Of a DNA stretch of 64,000 nucleotides, positions 8,179 to 16,888 are shown in pieces (within the stretch, counting starts at the first letter, position 1; each line of letters starts with the position of its first letter). Under the pieces are notes generated by a model. The model did not search any database. It was not told the origin of the DNA and saw only the letters and a list, made by a program, of their open reading frames with translations. A program made the translations under genes and the position numbers. This DNA comes from Leptolyngbya sp. FACHB-321 (GTDB lineage Bacteria > Cyanobacteriota > Cyanobacteriia > Leptolyngbyales > Leptolyngbyaceae), in assembly GCF_014695975.1 (NCBI RefSeq), contig NZ_JACJPI010000084.1:62001-126000 (forward strand). Reading direction: 5' to 3'.

Positions 8179-9756
8179 ATGGAGTTTGTCACCGATCCGT
8201 CGATCGCGACCAAAATCCTCAAGATGCGTCAGCGCGTCCGTTGGGGTGAACAGGCGATCGTGCAGCGAGACATTGACCAAACTCGTCTGGTGCTGGATGA
8301 CAACCAGGAGGACAGCCCAGAGTTTTCCTTTCTAGTGCTAGGAGACAGCGGTTCTGGTGCACATCGGGGACACAACCCTCAGCGGCGCATTGCCGAGCAA
8401 ATGGTGCAGCAGCGAGACGGCTGTCGCTTTGTGCTGCATACAGGTGATGTTGTTTACCTGACTGGCTCAAGTACCTTTTACCCTCCCAACTTTATTGAGC
8501 CGTATCGGGAGTTTCTGGTCGGCGGCAATGACTCCAAGCACATTGCCTACGATCGCATGGTGTTCAACCTGCCGTTTCTGCCCATTCCCGGTAACCACGA
8601 CTATTACGATATGTCTGTGCTGTTTGGCGTGCTGTCACAGATCACGATCCCGCTGCGTAGACTGCTGCGGGCACACCTTGATTTAGACGTCAGTTGGCGT
8701 GGTTCGATGCAGGGAAACGCATACGCCCGCGCCTTTTTGGACTACCTTAAAGCCTACCAGCCCGGAGCCGAGCTAGAACGGCATCTGGATCAACACTACA
8801 CGGCTAAAACCGAAACGGGACGCTGCTTAAGCTATCAACCGGGACGCTTCACTCGCCTGCCCAACCGCTACTACACGTTTCGGTCTGGCGGCATTGACTT
8901 CTTCGCGCTGGATTCAAACACCATCAATGCACCGATCGCCCTACCCAATAACCCTGCTGGAGACCAGTACCGCCGCCAGTTAGAACAGCAACGAACAGAC
9001 ATAGACAACCAGATACAGGAAATTTTGCTGACCCTTACGAAACTGAAGCCTGATGACCCAGATGATGCAGAACGGATGGATGACCTACACGCTAAGCTAG
9101 AGCAGCTCACCGAAGTCACGCAAGATATTACGAAGCAGCTTGCCTCTGACGGAAGAACAGAGACGGATTCAGAGCAATTGGCATGGTTAGAGAAGCGGCT
9201 GATTGAGTCATGGCACACAGACGCAGTACGGGGGCGAATCCTCTTTTTCCACCATCCGCCCTATGTGACAGAAGCAACGAAATGGCACCAGGCACAAACG
9301 CTAGCCGTGCGCGATCGACTCCGCCAGGTGTTAAACGTCGTAGCTAAAGCGGTGGGCGATCGGGCGGGCGATCGTCCTATTGTTGATCTCGTGCTGAATG
9401 GTCACGCTCATTGCCTGGAATATCTCCGCACAGCCGATACGGGGCACGCTGACGCAAACACAAACTGGATTATCTGTGGCGGTAGTGGCTTTAGTCTACG
9501 CCGCCAGCGAGAAGAAGGCGCAAACGTAACAGAATGGCTCAGTCGGTCTGGGGCAGCGAGTGAAACCGTAGTCGCCAAGTCAGAATTGTTTGTGGGGCGG
9601 AGCGGGCAAGGATCACAGCGACGACGACCCTATTCGTTTCTCCGCATTGATGTGCAAGCGGGCACGCCACCCAAATTCGTAGTACGACCCTTTGTTGCAG
9701 AGCGGTACCAGAAGGCGTGGAACGATTATAAACTTGACCCTTTTGTGATTGGCTAA
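8179..9756 (+). CDS. Metallophosphoesterase (calcineurin-like)
   Basis: A 525-residue two-metal phosphoesterase. All five metal motifs are present: LGDSGSG near residue 55, HTGDVVYLTG near 92, PGNHDYYD near 138, FHHPPY near 356, and NGHAHCLEYL near 413. Between the third and fourth motifs there is a large insertion. It includes a YYTFRSGGIDFFALDSN strand and a charged coiled coil (about residues 270-325). There is no signal peptide, so it is probably cytoplasmic. The ATG at 8179 has GGAG upstream. The substrate cannot be told from the sequence. Confidence 0.88.
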   Translation: MEFVTDPSIATKILKMRQRVRWGEQAIVQRDIDQTRLVLDDNQEDSPEFSFLVLGDSGSGAHRGHNPQRRIAEQMVQQRDGCRFVLHTGDVVYLTGSSTFYPPNFIEPYREFLVGGNDSKHIAYDRMVFNLPFLPIPGNHDYYDMSVLFGVLSQITIPLRRLLRAHLDLDVSWRGSMQGNAYARAFLDYLKAYQPGAELERHLDQHYTAKTETGRCLSYQPGRFTRLPNRYYTFRSGGIDFFALDSNTINAPIALPNNPAGDQYRRQLEQQRTDIDNQIQEILLTLTKLKPDDPDDAERMDDLHAKLEQLTEVTQDITKQLASDGRTETDSEQLAWLEKRLIESWHTDAVRGRILFFHHPPYVTEATKWHQAQTLAVRDRLRQVLNVVAKAVGDRAGDRPIVDLVLNGHAHCLEYLRTADTGHADANTNWIICGGSGFSLRRQREEGANVTEWLSRSGAASETVVAKSELFVGRSGQGSQRRRPYSFLRIDVQAGTPPKFVVRPFVAERYQKAWNDYKLDPFVIG

Positions 9757-9778
9757 CGGGTGCTGTCGCGGTAGCACC

Positions 9779-9811
9779 AAACACACAACCGACGCAGTAG
9801 TTTGTGTGTTT
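9779..9811. terminator. Bidirectional terminator-like hairpin
   Basis: A perfect 10-bp inverted repeat, AAACACACAA/TTGTGTGTTT, with a 13-base loop. It lies exactly between the convergent phosphoesterase (ends 9756) and ExoD-family (ends 9822) genes. Both outer ends are T- or A-rich, so it could serve both strands. Confidence 0.6.
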
Positions 9812-9821
9812 CGGGTAAAGC

Positions 9822-10427
9822 CTAGCGAAACAAGTTCTGAAAAAAAGTGGGAGACTGCCAAAGCATATAGCCAATGCCTGCCACTGCCAGGGTGATCGCG
9901 ATCGTCATGCCATACGCAATACACATTAACAAGCCATCTGCTTCTAGTGTGGCAACTGCCAACAGCAGAATTCCAGTCGTGGGGATGGGGTTGGTAAAGG
10001 GAATAGGGAGCATGAGCAAAAAAGCTAACCACGCAATGCACACCCCGTTGAGCCGCCAGATCTGATGACTTTCAGCAAGCCGTCGCAGCCGTGGTCGGGC
10101 AATTTTCTCCAGCAGCCCCGTCACTTGTCGAAGCAAGGTTAGTAACTTGAGCGCGAGCCAGTTTGGAAACTGAAATCGGGCGATGCGTTTGGGTAACCAG
10201 GGCGATCGTCGTCCCAACGCCATCTGCGCTGACAACACCAGACAGCCAAAACCTAACGGACCTGCAAACCCTGGTGGCATTGGCAGTAAAAACGGTAATG
10301 CCATCAGCACAATCACCAGACCAAAGCCTCGCTCCGACGTTTCTGCCAGAATGTCGCCCAGCGTCAGCGGCTTTTCAATGAGGCGATTAAGCAGGTTCTC
10401 CAGGTCTTGCGAAAATCTCAGGTTCAT
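9822..10427 (-). CDS. ExoD family exopolysaccharide-related membrane protein
   Basis: A 201-residue integral membrane protein of the ExoD family, named after a Rhizobium gene needed for exopolysaccharide production. The start NLRFSQDLENLLNRL and TLGDILAETSERGFGLVIVL is followed by the MPPGFAGPLGFGCLVLSAQM block. Further hydrophobic segments follow at about residues 125-150 and 165-190, with LPIPFTNPIPTTG between them. Length is normal. The biochemical role is not established for the family. Its start faces leuD, which is divergent. Confidence 0.85.
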   Translation of the reverse strand: MNLRFSQDLENLLNRLIEKPLTLGDILAETSERGFGLVIVLMALPFLLPMPPGFAGPLGFGCLVLSAQMALGRRSPWLPKRIARFQFPNWLALKLLTLLRQVTGLLEKIARPRLRRLAESHQIWRLNGVCIAWLAFLLMLPIPFTNPIPTTGILLLAVATLEADGLLMCIAYGMTIAITLAVAGIGYMLWQSPTFFQNLFR

Positions 10428-10621
10428 GAGTTGGACGATCCTAGTTCCACCGCTAGACTAACGTGTTCAGGCTGATGTTCCCATGCAACTGTTGTCCAAG
10501 TGTGTATCGAGGACGATCACCGTTAGACTAGTGCCTCTAAACCCAGTTTCCCATGCCAACACACTGACGTTGTACTATTAATCCGTTCTATACTGGATCT
10601 TCTTTATTAGCGGTAGATCCT

Positions 10622-11224
10622 ATGGTGAGCGAAGTCAAAACAGTTTCGGGACGCGGCATTCCGGTTGTTGGCAATGATATCGACACCGATCGTATTATTC
10701 CCGCCCGCTTTTTACGCTGTGTGACGTTTGATGGGCTGGGTGCCGAAGTGTTTGCCGACGATCGCACACAGGCGAAGGGACAGCACCCCTTTGATTTGCC
10801 GACCTATCAGGGCGCAACAATTCTCGTTGTAAACAACAACTTTGGCTGCGGCTCGTCGCGGGAACATGCACCGCAAGCGATTGCCAAATGGGGCATTCAG
10901 GCGATTGTTGGTGAAAGCTTTGCCGAAATCTTCTTTGGGAACTGTGTAGCAATGGGCATTCCCTGCGTAACGGCTACTCCTGAAGCGGTGAAGCAGTTGC
11001 AGGACGCGATCACGGCAACTCCTGACCTACCTGTAACCATCAATTTAGAAGCGTTGACAGTACAGTATGGTGATGTTGCAGTGCCCGTAGTGATCGGCGA
11101 AGGCGTGCGTCAAATGATGATCAGCGGCACCTGGGATGCATGCGGGCAGTTAGTTGCGCAAGCAGAGGCAGTAAAAGCAACAGCATCACGCTTACCCTAC
11201 GTTGCGTGGAGCAAAGCTAGCTAA
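10622..11224 (+). CDS. leuD: 3-isopropylmalate dehydratase small subunit LeuD
   Basis: LeuD pairs with LeuC to isomerise 2- to 3-isopropylmalate in leucine synthesis. Signature blocks are [33 protein letters not shown] (substrate-binding swivel domain) and [17 protein letters not shown]. The 200-residue length is that of the bacterial small subunit. leuC is not adjacent; ExoD is divergent upstream and fraE converges from downstream with only 18 bp between stop codons. Cytoplasmic. Confidence 0.95.
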   Translation: MVSEVKTVSGRGIPVVGNDIDTDRIIPARFLRCVTFDGLGAEVFADDRTQAKGQHPFDLPTYQGATILVVNNNFGCGSSREHAPQAIAKWGIQAIVGESFAEIFFGNCVAMGIPCVTATPEAVKQLQDAITATPDLPVTINLEALTVQYGDVAVPVVIGEGVRQMMISGTWDACGQLVAQAEAVKATASRLPYVAWSKAS

Positions 11225-11242
11225 AGCAATCCCAGCCTAGAG

Positions 11243-12016
11243 TCAAAACTCACGGCGCGAGAAGACGAAGGTGGCGATCGCCAGCAGCGCCACAATGTAG
11301 AGAATCCCATAAAGAGCATTCTCCAGCAGCGCTGTGAGGCTGGGCAGTTGACCATACACTGCCTGATTTTTAAGATCTAACCGCGCCAGATCGGGAAGCA
11401 CCAAATAGAGGCTTCGGGTCATGTTTTCAATGGCTGGGTTTTTACTGAGAGTGCCCAGCGTCACCAGATCGCGGCTAAAGTTGCCCATAAAATAAACCGC
11501 AAACGTGAGCAGCGTTGCTAGTAGCGAACTGGTAAACACGCCAAACGCGATCGCCACAGCAGTAATCAGCGAAAGCTGGAGAAATAAGTAGAGTGACGAA
11601 ACAAGGATACTACCAGCAGGAAATGGCACGCGACCAAAGACCAGAATTGCCATATAAATAGCGGTCATCGTTGCCACCAGTACCGCCAGCACTGCCGATA
11701 AGCCCAGATGTTTGCCAACAATAAACTCGGTGCGGCTGATTGGTTTAGCAAGTAGCGCCAGCACAGTTCGTTTCTCAATTTCTTTGTTAATTAGTCCCGT
11801 ACCAACAAAAACCGCAATAACCAGACCTAGTAAGCTCATTGCTGCTAGACCCACATCCAGCAGAATTTTATTTTCGGTTGCGGCGGCAATTTCGGGCAGC
11901 AGGCGCAAACAGGCAACGAGAAACAGCGCAAACAAGCCAATGAGATAGAGGACGCGATCGCGCATCACCTCACGAAACACATTTGTTGTAATAACCAATG
12001 TTCTAGCCGCATTCAT
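11243..12016 (-). CDS. fraE: FraE-like ABC-2 type permease (filament integrity)
   Basis: A 257-residue membrane protein with six hydrophobic segments and the ABC-2 permease pattern. It has an N-terminal coupling region REVMRDRVLYLIGLFAL, then GTGLINKEIEKRTVLALLAKPISRTEF on the cytoplasmic side. It is the third gene of a set whose first two match FraC and FraD. In Anabaena the fraC-fraD-fraE operon is needed for filament integrity and cell-cell septal structures, and FraE is the permease-like member. No ATPase subunit is encoded next to it. Assignment rests on family plus gene order. It lies 147 bp downstream of fraD. Confidence 0.8.
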   Translation of the reverse strand: MNAARTLVITTNVFREVMRDRVLYLIGLFALFLVACLRLLPEIAAATENKILLDVGLAAMSLLGLVIAVFVGTGLINKEIEKRTVLALLAKPISRTEFIVGKHLGLSAVLAVLVATMTAIYMAILVFGRVPFPAGSILVSSLYLFLQLSLITAVAIAFGVFTSSLLATLLTFAVYFMGNFSRDLVTLGTLSKNPAIENMTRSLYLVLPDLARLDLKNQAVYGQLPSLTALLENALYGILYIVALLAIATFVFSRREF

Positions 12017-12163
12017 ACTTACTTTCTCAAACTCATGCTTGTTGTAAACTTGTCAAACCCCTTCTAGCGAAGGCTTCCATAACATCACGACAGAAAATTT
12101 GCGGCAGCGCTGCCGATGGGCAAGGGATCGATCAGTGCTGGCTCACTTAGCCCCCCTACCTCT

Positions 12164-13351
12164 TTACTCCTTCACTCCTTCACTCATCATCCCTCCTCCA
12201 TCCCCTGGTTGCCCTGCGGTCGGGTCTGTCACAGCATCACACGTTACTCTAGCAATCTGAGTCGATGCCACTGTGCGTGCGATCGATCGACGCGTATCAG
12301 GCACACGAGTTATTTGGCAGGGCTTCATCAAATAATACCCAGTGCCATCAGCCGATGGTCCTTGCCAAACCGCCATCATCTGCATCTGGTACTCTGTTCT
12401 CGGCAAGACTTGACCCTGCAAACCCCACAACGAGTTCTCTTTTACAGGCGAAATGCGGGTCATCACAACATCTTCTAGCTGCTGCATTTGCGGCTCTAAC
12501 TCTAGCAACCACCGCTCTACCTGTGACCACGATCGCCCATCCAACTGTTCTTTCAAAACAACCTCAGCTTGATCTAAAATCGTCACACCACGAGATTCAG
12601 TAGGATTGTTCACAAACTTAATCACAAACGCACTTTTACTTAAGTCTTCAGTGATGAGGCTAGGGTAATCAACCAGCCAGGATTGTGTTAGAAAGAAAAG
12701 CTGAAACCAACAGCTCAAGAGAAGGTTGGAAAGCAATAAGATGACAAGATCTTGACGTGCCTCCGGCTTGGGAGTTTTATACTTTGGACCGATCCCAATA
12801 AACTTTGGCAACGCTGCAATTACGGCTGAAATCGGTGGCCAAGAAAGCAAGGCGATGCGAGTGCGCTCCTCCTCCGGCAAACCAGAAAAAAGAAGGGTAC
12901 AGATTAAGGCACCTGTTATCCAGGGAGCAAGATACAAACCACCAATAGTTAGCCCTTTTTTGATATTAAGCGTCAGGTCAAAAACCTTGAACTTTTCCTC
13001 ATGCATGAACCAGTGAATGCCTGGAATCAGAAAGAACCAGGCACATGTGGCAATAAAACCTTGCATCCATTCGCGGGCAGGCAAAAGCGACATTGCCCAG
13101 GAAAAGATGCTAATCCAGAGCAACGTTTGCCACGAGTCGGGCTTTGGTGGCGTGAGCGTTTTGCGTAACTGCTTAAAGATCTCATCAATACTAAGAAGAG
13201 ATAAGAAAAATTGTCTAATCGCAAGATTAAAACCTAAGTTTACAAAGAAGAAAATAAAGACACCCAGCCAAAAAAATGTCTGCCAAGAAAGTAGACTGGG
13301 AGGAATTAAGCTAGAGATTAATTGTCCTAAAAAACTTAAAATATTTTCCAT
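12164..13351 (-). CDS. fraD: Septal junction / filament integrity protein FraD
   Basis: A 395-residue protein with about five membrane segments in the first 235 residues, including SWQTLLWISIFSWAMSLL near 70. A periplasmic domain follows with WSQVERWLLELEPQMQQLED, which looks like a coiled coil. This is the FraD layout; in Anabaena FraD is part of the septal junction plugs linking neighbouring cells. The ATG at 13349-13351 is preferred to an in-frame TTG three codons earlier. The extreme C-terminus (GQPGDGGGMMSEGVKE) is encoded by short CTCCTTCA-type repeats and is probably not conserved. It follows fraC by 14 bp. Confidence 0.82.
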   Translation of the reverse strand: MENILSFLGQLISSLIPPSLLSWQTFFWLGVFIFFFVNLGFNLAIRQFFLSLLSIDEIFKQLRKTLTPPKPDSWQTLLWISIFSWAMSLLPAREWMQGFIATCAWFFLIPGIHWFMHEEKFKVFDLTLNIKKGLTIGGLYLAPWITGALICTLLFSGLPEEERTRIALLSWPPISAVIAALPKFIGIGPKYKTPKPEARQDLVILLLSNLLLSCWFQLFFLTQSWLVDYPSLITEDLSKSAFVIKFVNNPTESRGVTILDQAEVVLKEQLDGRSWSQVERWLLELEPQMQQLEDVVMTRISPVKENSLWGLQGQVLPRTEYQMQMMAVWQGPSADGTGYYLMKPCQITRVPDTRRSIARTVASTQIARVTCDAVTDPTAGQPGDGGGMMSEGVKE

Positions 13352-13365
13352 TCTAGTCAACGTAT

Positions 13366-13923
13366 CTAACGAGGAAGGTAAGATTGTTCAACCAGACGGA
13401 AGAAAAGTAGCAGCAGAATAGCACTAAAGCTACAAGCATTGGCAACCAGTACAGCATAGACTCTGCTGTTGGCACGGACGCCCACAAGCTGACCTTGTCG
13501 ACCACGAAAGCGCATCGGTTTCACTTCGCTTGTGGCTTTGGGTTTGGGATTTTTTTCGAGCAGAATATCCAAAAAATCTAACCCTTTAAGTTTGACAAGA
13601 AAGGTACCCAAAAACATACCAAGGGCACAAAATACCAGCACCGGTGCCACATTAAGTAGCATGGGGTCTGCATAAAAGTGCTCAAAAAAGATAAAGCTAA
13701 TGAGCTGAACGCGCCATTCTAGTGGTAACAATGGTTGAGTGAGAAAAAAGCAGATCCAGCCAAGAAATGTGGAGAGCAGATTGACGCTGACAGCATATTG
13801 CATACTGGTTTTGTAATCCAGGCTCAACGTTCTATGTAGAACATATGCTTCGATCGCGATCGCAATCAGCAAAAATAAGCATTGAAACACCACAGCTCTT
13901 AGTGGCAAGACTTCAAAAGACAT
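13366..13923 (-). CDS. fraC: Filament integrity protein FraC
   Basis: A 185-residue membrane protein, first gene of the fra set. Membrane segments are seen at about residues 8-28, 40-62, 90-117 and 160-178. The loop EAYVLHRTLSLDYKTSMQYA is characteristic of the family, and GRQGQLVGVRANSRVYAV lies before the last segment. FraC in Anabaena localises to septa and is needed for filament integrity and diffusion between cells. Presence of the whole set argues for a filamentous organism. The upstream gene on the same strand is the ArsA-like ATPase's neighbour region, 89 bp away. Confidence 0.82.
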   Translation of the reverse strand: MSFEVLPLRAVVFQCLFLLIAIAIEAYVLHRTLSLDYKTSMQYAVSVNLLSTFLGWICFFLTQPLLPLEWRVQLISFIFFEHFYADPMLLNVAPVLVFCALGMFLGTFLVKLKGLDFLDILLEKNPKPKATSEVKPMRFRGRQGQLVGVRANSRVYAVLVANACSFSAILLLLFFRLVEQSYLPR

Positions 13924-14012
13924 CGCTCCTTTCCTTCAAAGGTTAACCAGGCGGCTCATGCAGAATGAATGAGTACCAGTATTTTAGCCGTGACTGCTGA
14001 CCATACTGACCG

Positions 14013-15965
14013 TTAAAATAATAATTTTGCTGCCATCTGAATGCGATCGCTAGGCGAGATCGATCGGGGCAACCCTGGTAAATGGACGATCGTCTGTTCC
14101 GAAAACAGCCCTTCTGCTAGCTTTTGTCCCGCTTCAAAGCGATTTTGGACGATGTAGTGTTGAGCCATGCCCATGTCGTTTAGCGTTATGGCTAGCCGTT
14201 GGGCTTCGGCTGTAATTGCCGCTTGCGCTTGAATCACGCCAATAAACTCAGTGTATTTTGGATCTTTCAGCTTTTTTTGTGCCTGCATCACCCGTTGCCG
14301 TAGCGTCCGTAGCCGTCCAATTAAATCAGTGCGTCCCAGCACATCCTGATACTTGATCCACAGCTTAAAGATCCAGGCAAGCCAGTCACCCATTGCCGAT
14401 GGCATTTCCAAAAAGCGCAGTAAGTGTCCTGTGGGAGCCGTATCCAGCACAATCAAATCTTGTGCTTTGGACTCCAGCAGTTCCATTACTGTTACCAACG
14501 ACAGCATCTCATCAATACCCGGCAACGCCTGCGCCACAATTTTTCGCCACGCCTCAGGACCGTAGGCAAGCTTGAGCGTGGTCTCGCCATCACTGGTTTC
14601 GCCGCTCATCATCTCTGCCAGTTCCCACAGGTAATCTTGCCGAAACTGATCGAGCACCTGTTCAGCATCCACTTCTTGCGCGCTCAAGTTGGATGTCAGC
14701 GCGATCGCCTCATGCCCCAAGACTTGCCCAAAGGCATCTCCCAGCGAATGGGCGGGATCGATCGAAATCACCCGAATCTTACGATCGCTATAACGCTCTG
14801 CCATCCCCCATGCGATCGCTGCTGCTACCGTCGTTTTGCCCACGCCACCCTTGCCACCTACCAAAATCAGTTGTCGTCCCGCCGCTATAAAATCGCCAAA
14901 CCCAGGCGGAATCTTCTCTGGCATTTGTATCTGCGGTGCCGTAATGACGACTGACTCTACCGTTGCTGGCTGAATTTGGGTGAAAAGATGATCTAGCGCG
15001 ATCGTCCCCGCTGGCTCTTGCGCTTGCTGCGGTACAGCAAAAATTGGCTTCTGATCTGCCAGGGCAATGAATTTAGACAGAAGTTGTTGCTGCTCAGCGA
15101 GGCGATCGAGAAGGGCGGGGGATGAAGGATGAAAAGATGCTTGATTGCTGCCCTCTGCCTCCCCTGTTTCTGCCTCTTGCCTTCTGCCTTCTGCCTCCAC
15201 TAGACGATTCACAAACACCCCACCAACTGGAATCTTCAAAGTTTCTAACGCTGTAAGAAAGCGTTGAGTTTCCAAAAGGCTCATCGGTTCGGCGATCGCC
15301 ACGACCAAGCAAGCAGTGGCATCCTGATTCTGAAGTAGCTGCCGTCCACCCACAAGGTCTGCTTTCATGTCTTGCAAAAACGCATCAGCATGATCGGCGG
15401 TGTAGCGTCCGGTAAAAGATTGGCTAATGACACGGTGCTTTTCTTGAAAGAGCTCCAAGGCACTTAGAAACTCATCCAGAAAATCCATTAAGCCGAAGAG
15501 ATTGAGCGTATGTCCGCTGGGAGCCATATCGACCACGACACGATCGGCTTCATGTTCGCGCAGCAGCCGCTGGATTTCCAAAATGCCCATCAGTTCATCT
15601 AATCCGGGCCAACTTAGATCCCAAACGGGTGTCAGGTCTTCGTTTTCGACAAAGCTACCTCGTTCGACCAACAGCTCTAATACATTGCCGTAATCGCTCT
15701 TGAACGCTTGTAGGAGGATTTCTGCATCGAGCGATCGCACCTTGAGATTCGGCAGATCTACAGCAGGTTGAGGGTCGTCTGTAACCGTCATTTGCAGTAC
15801 ATCACCCAATGAGTGCGCTGGGTCGGTAGACAGCAGCAAAATTGACTCATCAGGAAATCGTTGTGCCCATTGTCGCGCAAAGCCGCAGGCGAGAGTTGTT
15901 TTGCCAACACCTCCCTTGCCGCTAAACATAGTCAGGTGAAGCGAGTCATAAAGCTGAAGTTCCAT
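14013..15965 (-). CDS. Tandem-domain ArsA/GET3 family ATPase
   Basis: Two homologous P-loop ATPase domains are fused in one 650-residue chain. The first P-loop is FSGKGGVGKTTLACG near residue 15 and the second is VGGKGGVGKTTVAAA near 375. Each is followed by a STDPAHSLGD/SIDPAHSLGD switch and a DMAPSGHTL/DTAPTGHLL motif. ArsA pumps arsenite with ArsB, and GET3 delivers tail-anchored proteins; no ars genes are nearby, so the role is open. The ATG at 15963-15965 is preferred to an in-frame TTG. The inter-domain part, about residues 255-290, carries a 7-base-repeat insertion. Confidence 0.88.
   Translation of the reverse strand: MELQLYDSLHLTMFSGKGGVGKTTLACGFARQWAQRFPDESILLLSTDPAHSLGDVLQMTVTDDPQPAVDLPNLKVRSLDAEILLQAFKSDYGNVLELLVERGSFVENEDLTPVWDLSWPGLDELMGILEIQRLLREHEADRVVVDMAPSGHTLNLFGLMDFLDEFLSALELFQEKHRVISQSFTGRYTADHADAFLQDMKADLVGGRQLLQNQDATACLVVAIAEPMSLLETQRFLTALETLKIPVGGVFVNRLVEAEGRRQEAETGEAEGSNQASFHPSSPALLDRLAEQQQLLSKFIALADQKPIFAVPQQAQEPAGTIALDHLFTQIQPATVESVVITAPQIQMPEKIPPGFGDFIAAGRQLILVGGKGGVGKTTVAAAIAWGMAERYSDRKIRVISIDPAHSLGDAFGQVLGHEAIALTSNLSAQEVDAEQVLDQFRQDYLWELAEMMSGETSDGETTLKLAYGPEAWRKIVAQALPGIDEMLSLVTVMELLESKAQDLIVLDTAPTGHLLRFLEMPSAMGDWLAWIFKLWIKYQDVLGRTDLIGRLRTLRQRVMQAQKKLKDPKYTEFIGVIQAQAAITAEAQRLAITLNDMGMAQHYIVQNRFEAGQKLAEGLFSEQTIVHLPGLPRSISPSDRIQMAAKLLF
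15120..15200. repeat. Heptamer repeat inserted in the ArsA-like coding region
   Basis: On the plus strand this reads as repeated CTGCCTC/TTGCCTTC/TGCCTTC units. In the gene it encodes a Glu-Arg-Gln-Ala stretch (EAEGRRQEAE) inside an otherwise conserved domain. Confidence 0.75.
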
Positions 15966-16135
15966 ATCCACAGAGTACCCCGCTGACTGCAAGGAACTCT
16001 ACTCCTTCTCATCTGATAGTGCAACGAACCAGATGGGAACCCTTCATGTAATGAGTGTTACTTCATAGCGCGTTTGAGTGATGAGATAGTCGGGTGCAAC
16101 GCAACGAAGTTAAACCCTGTAGGCGTATCAGTGCT

Positions 16136-16861
16136 ATGTACAACCTGACAAACTTTACTCTAAGCGATATGACCGAATGTGGCACTGCTCTACGAAAGCT
16201 GGGTGTAGGGGCGACGAGTATGGAGCAAGCAGCCGATCGGATCGTTCGCTATTTCTATGAACAGTTTAGCGATGAGCAGACGGAGGCTAGTGCATTTGCG
16301 CTCACACGCTTTTTCAAAACTCACTCCTATGAGGATTTAACGATCGAACTCCAACAATTTGCTGATCGAATGTTGGGCAAACAGCCAGATGTGCCTACAA
16401 CCAAATGCCTGACGCTACTGGCTACGGCTGGCGATCGCTCCGAATGGAATGCCAGACAGGCATCGATCGGTCATCAAGCGATTCCATTGGTTAGTGAACA
16501 GTTGGTCGCCCAATCACCAATGATCTCTCAACTGATCCAGCAGTTTGGGCTAGAAATCGGTGCTGTGCTGGCTCCTGATCCCAATTTACTGGCCGATCTA
16601 GAGCAGAAAACCTACAACGTTTTTCATGTAGCGCAGGCAGCTAATAGTGCGTTTGTTCCGGCACAGGCAGAGTTTGTCACTCCTTGCGGAGTGCAATCAG
16701 TACTGGGCTTTGGCGGCATTTTACCCTCTGGTAACCTCATAGCCATCATTCTGTTCTCTAAGGTGCCTATCCCCGACGCTACGGCAGATATGTTCAAAAC
16801 GTTGGCTCTCAACGCCAAAATGGCAGTGCTCCCCTTTGACAAAAGCACCGTGTTTGCCTAA
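16136..16861 (+). CDS. Conserved protein upstream of a sensor histidine kinase
   Basis: A 241-residue soluble protein, MYNLTNFTLSDMTECG at the start. Strong blocks are ALRKLGVGATSMEQAADRI, a helix FALTRFFKTHSYEDL, and GVQSVLGFGGILPSGNLIAIILFSKVPIP near the end. The last block looks like the core strand pair of a GAF-like sensory fold, but I cannot name a domain. From memory such proteins often sit directly before sensor kinases in cyanobacteria, as here (27 bp to the kinase). An input or partner role is inference. The ATG at 16136 is preferred to an upstream GTG. Confidence 0.75.
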   Translation: MYNLTNFTLSDMTECGTALRKLGVGATSMEQAADRIVRYFYEQFSDEQTEASAFALTRFFKTHSYEDLTIELQQFADRMLGKQPDVPTTKCLTLLATAGDRSEWNARQASIGHQAIPLVSEQLVAQSPMISQLIQQFGLEIGAVLAPDPNLLADLEQKTYNVFHVAQAANSAFVPAQAEFVTPCGVQSVLGFGGILPSGNLIAIILFSKVPIPDATADMFKTLALNAKMAVLPFDKSTVFA

Positions 16862-16888
16862 CTGAGACCGCTATAGTGCAAGGCTCCA

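Noticed and set aside
7965-8249. Plus-strand open frame of 94 codons
   Set aside because: It contains the terminator hairpin of the CDF gene and overlaps the phosphoesterase start. No family resemblance.
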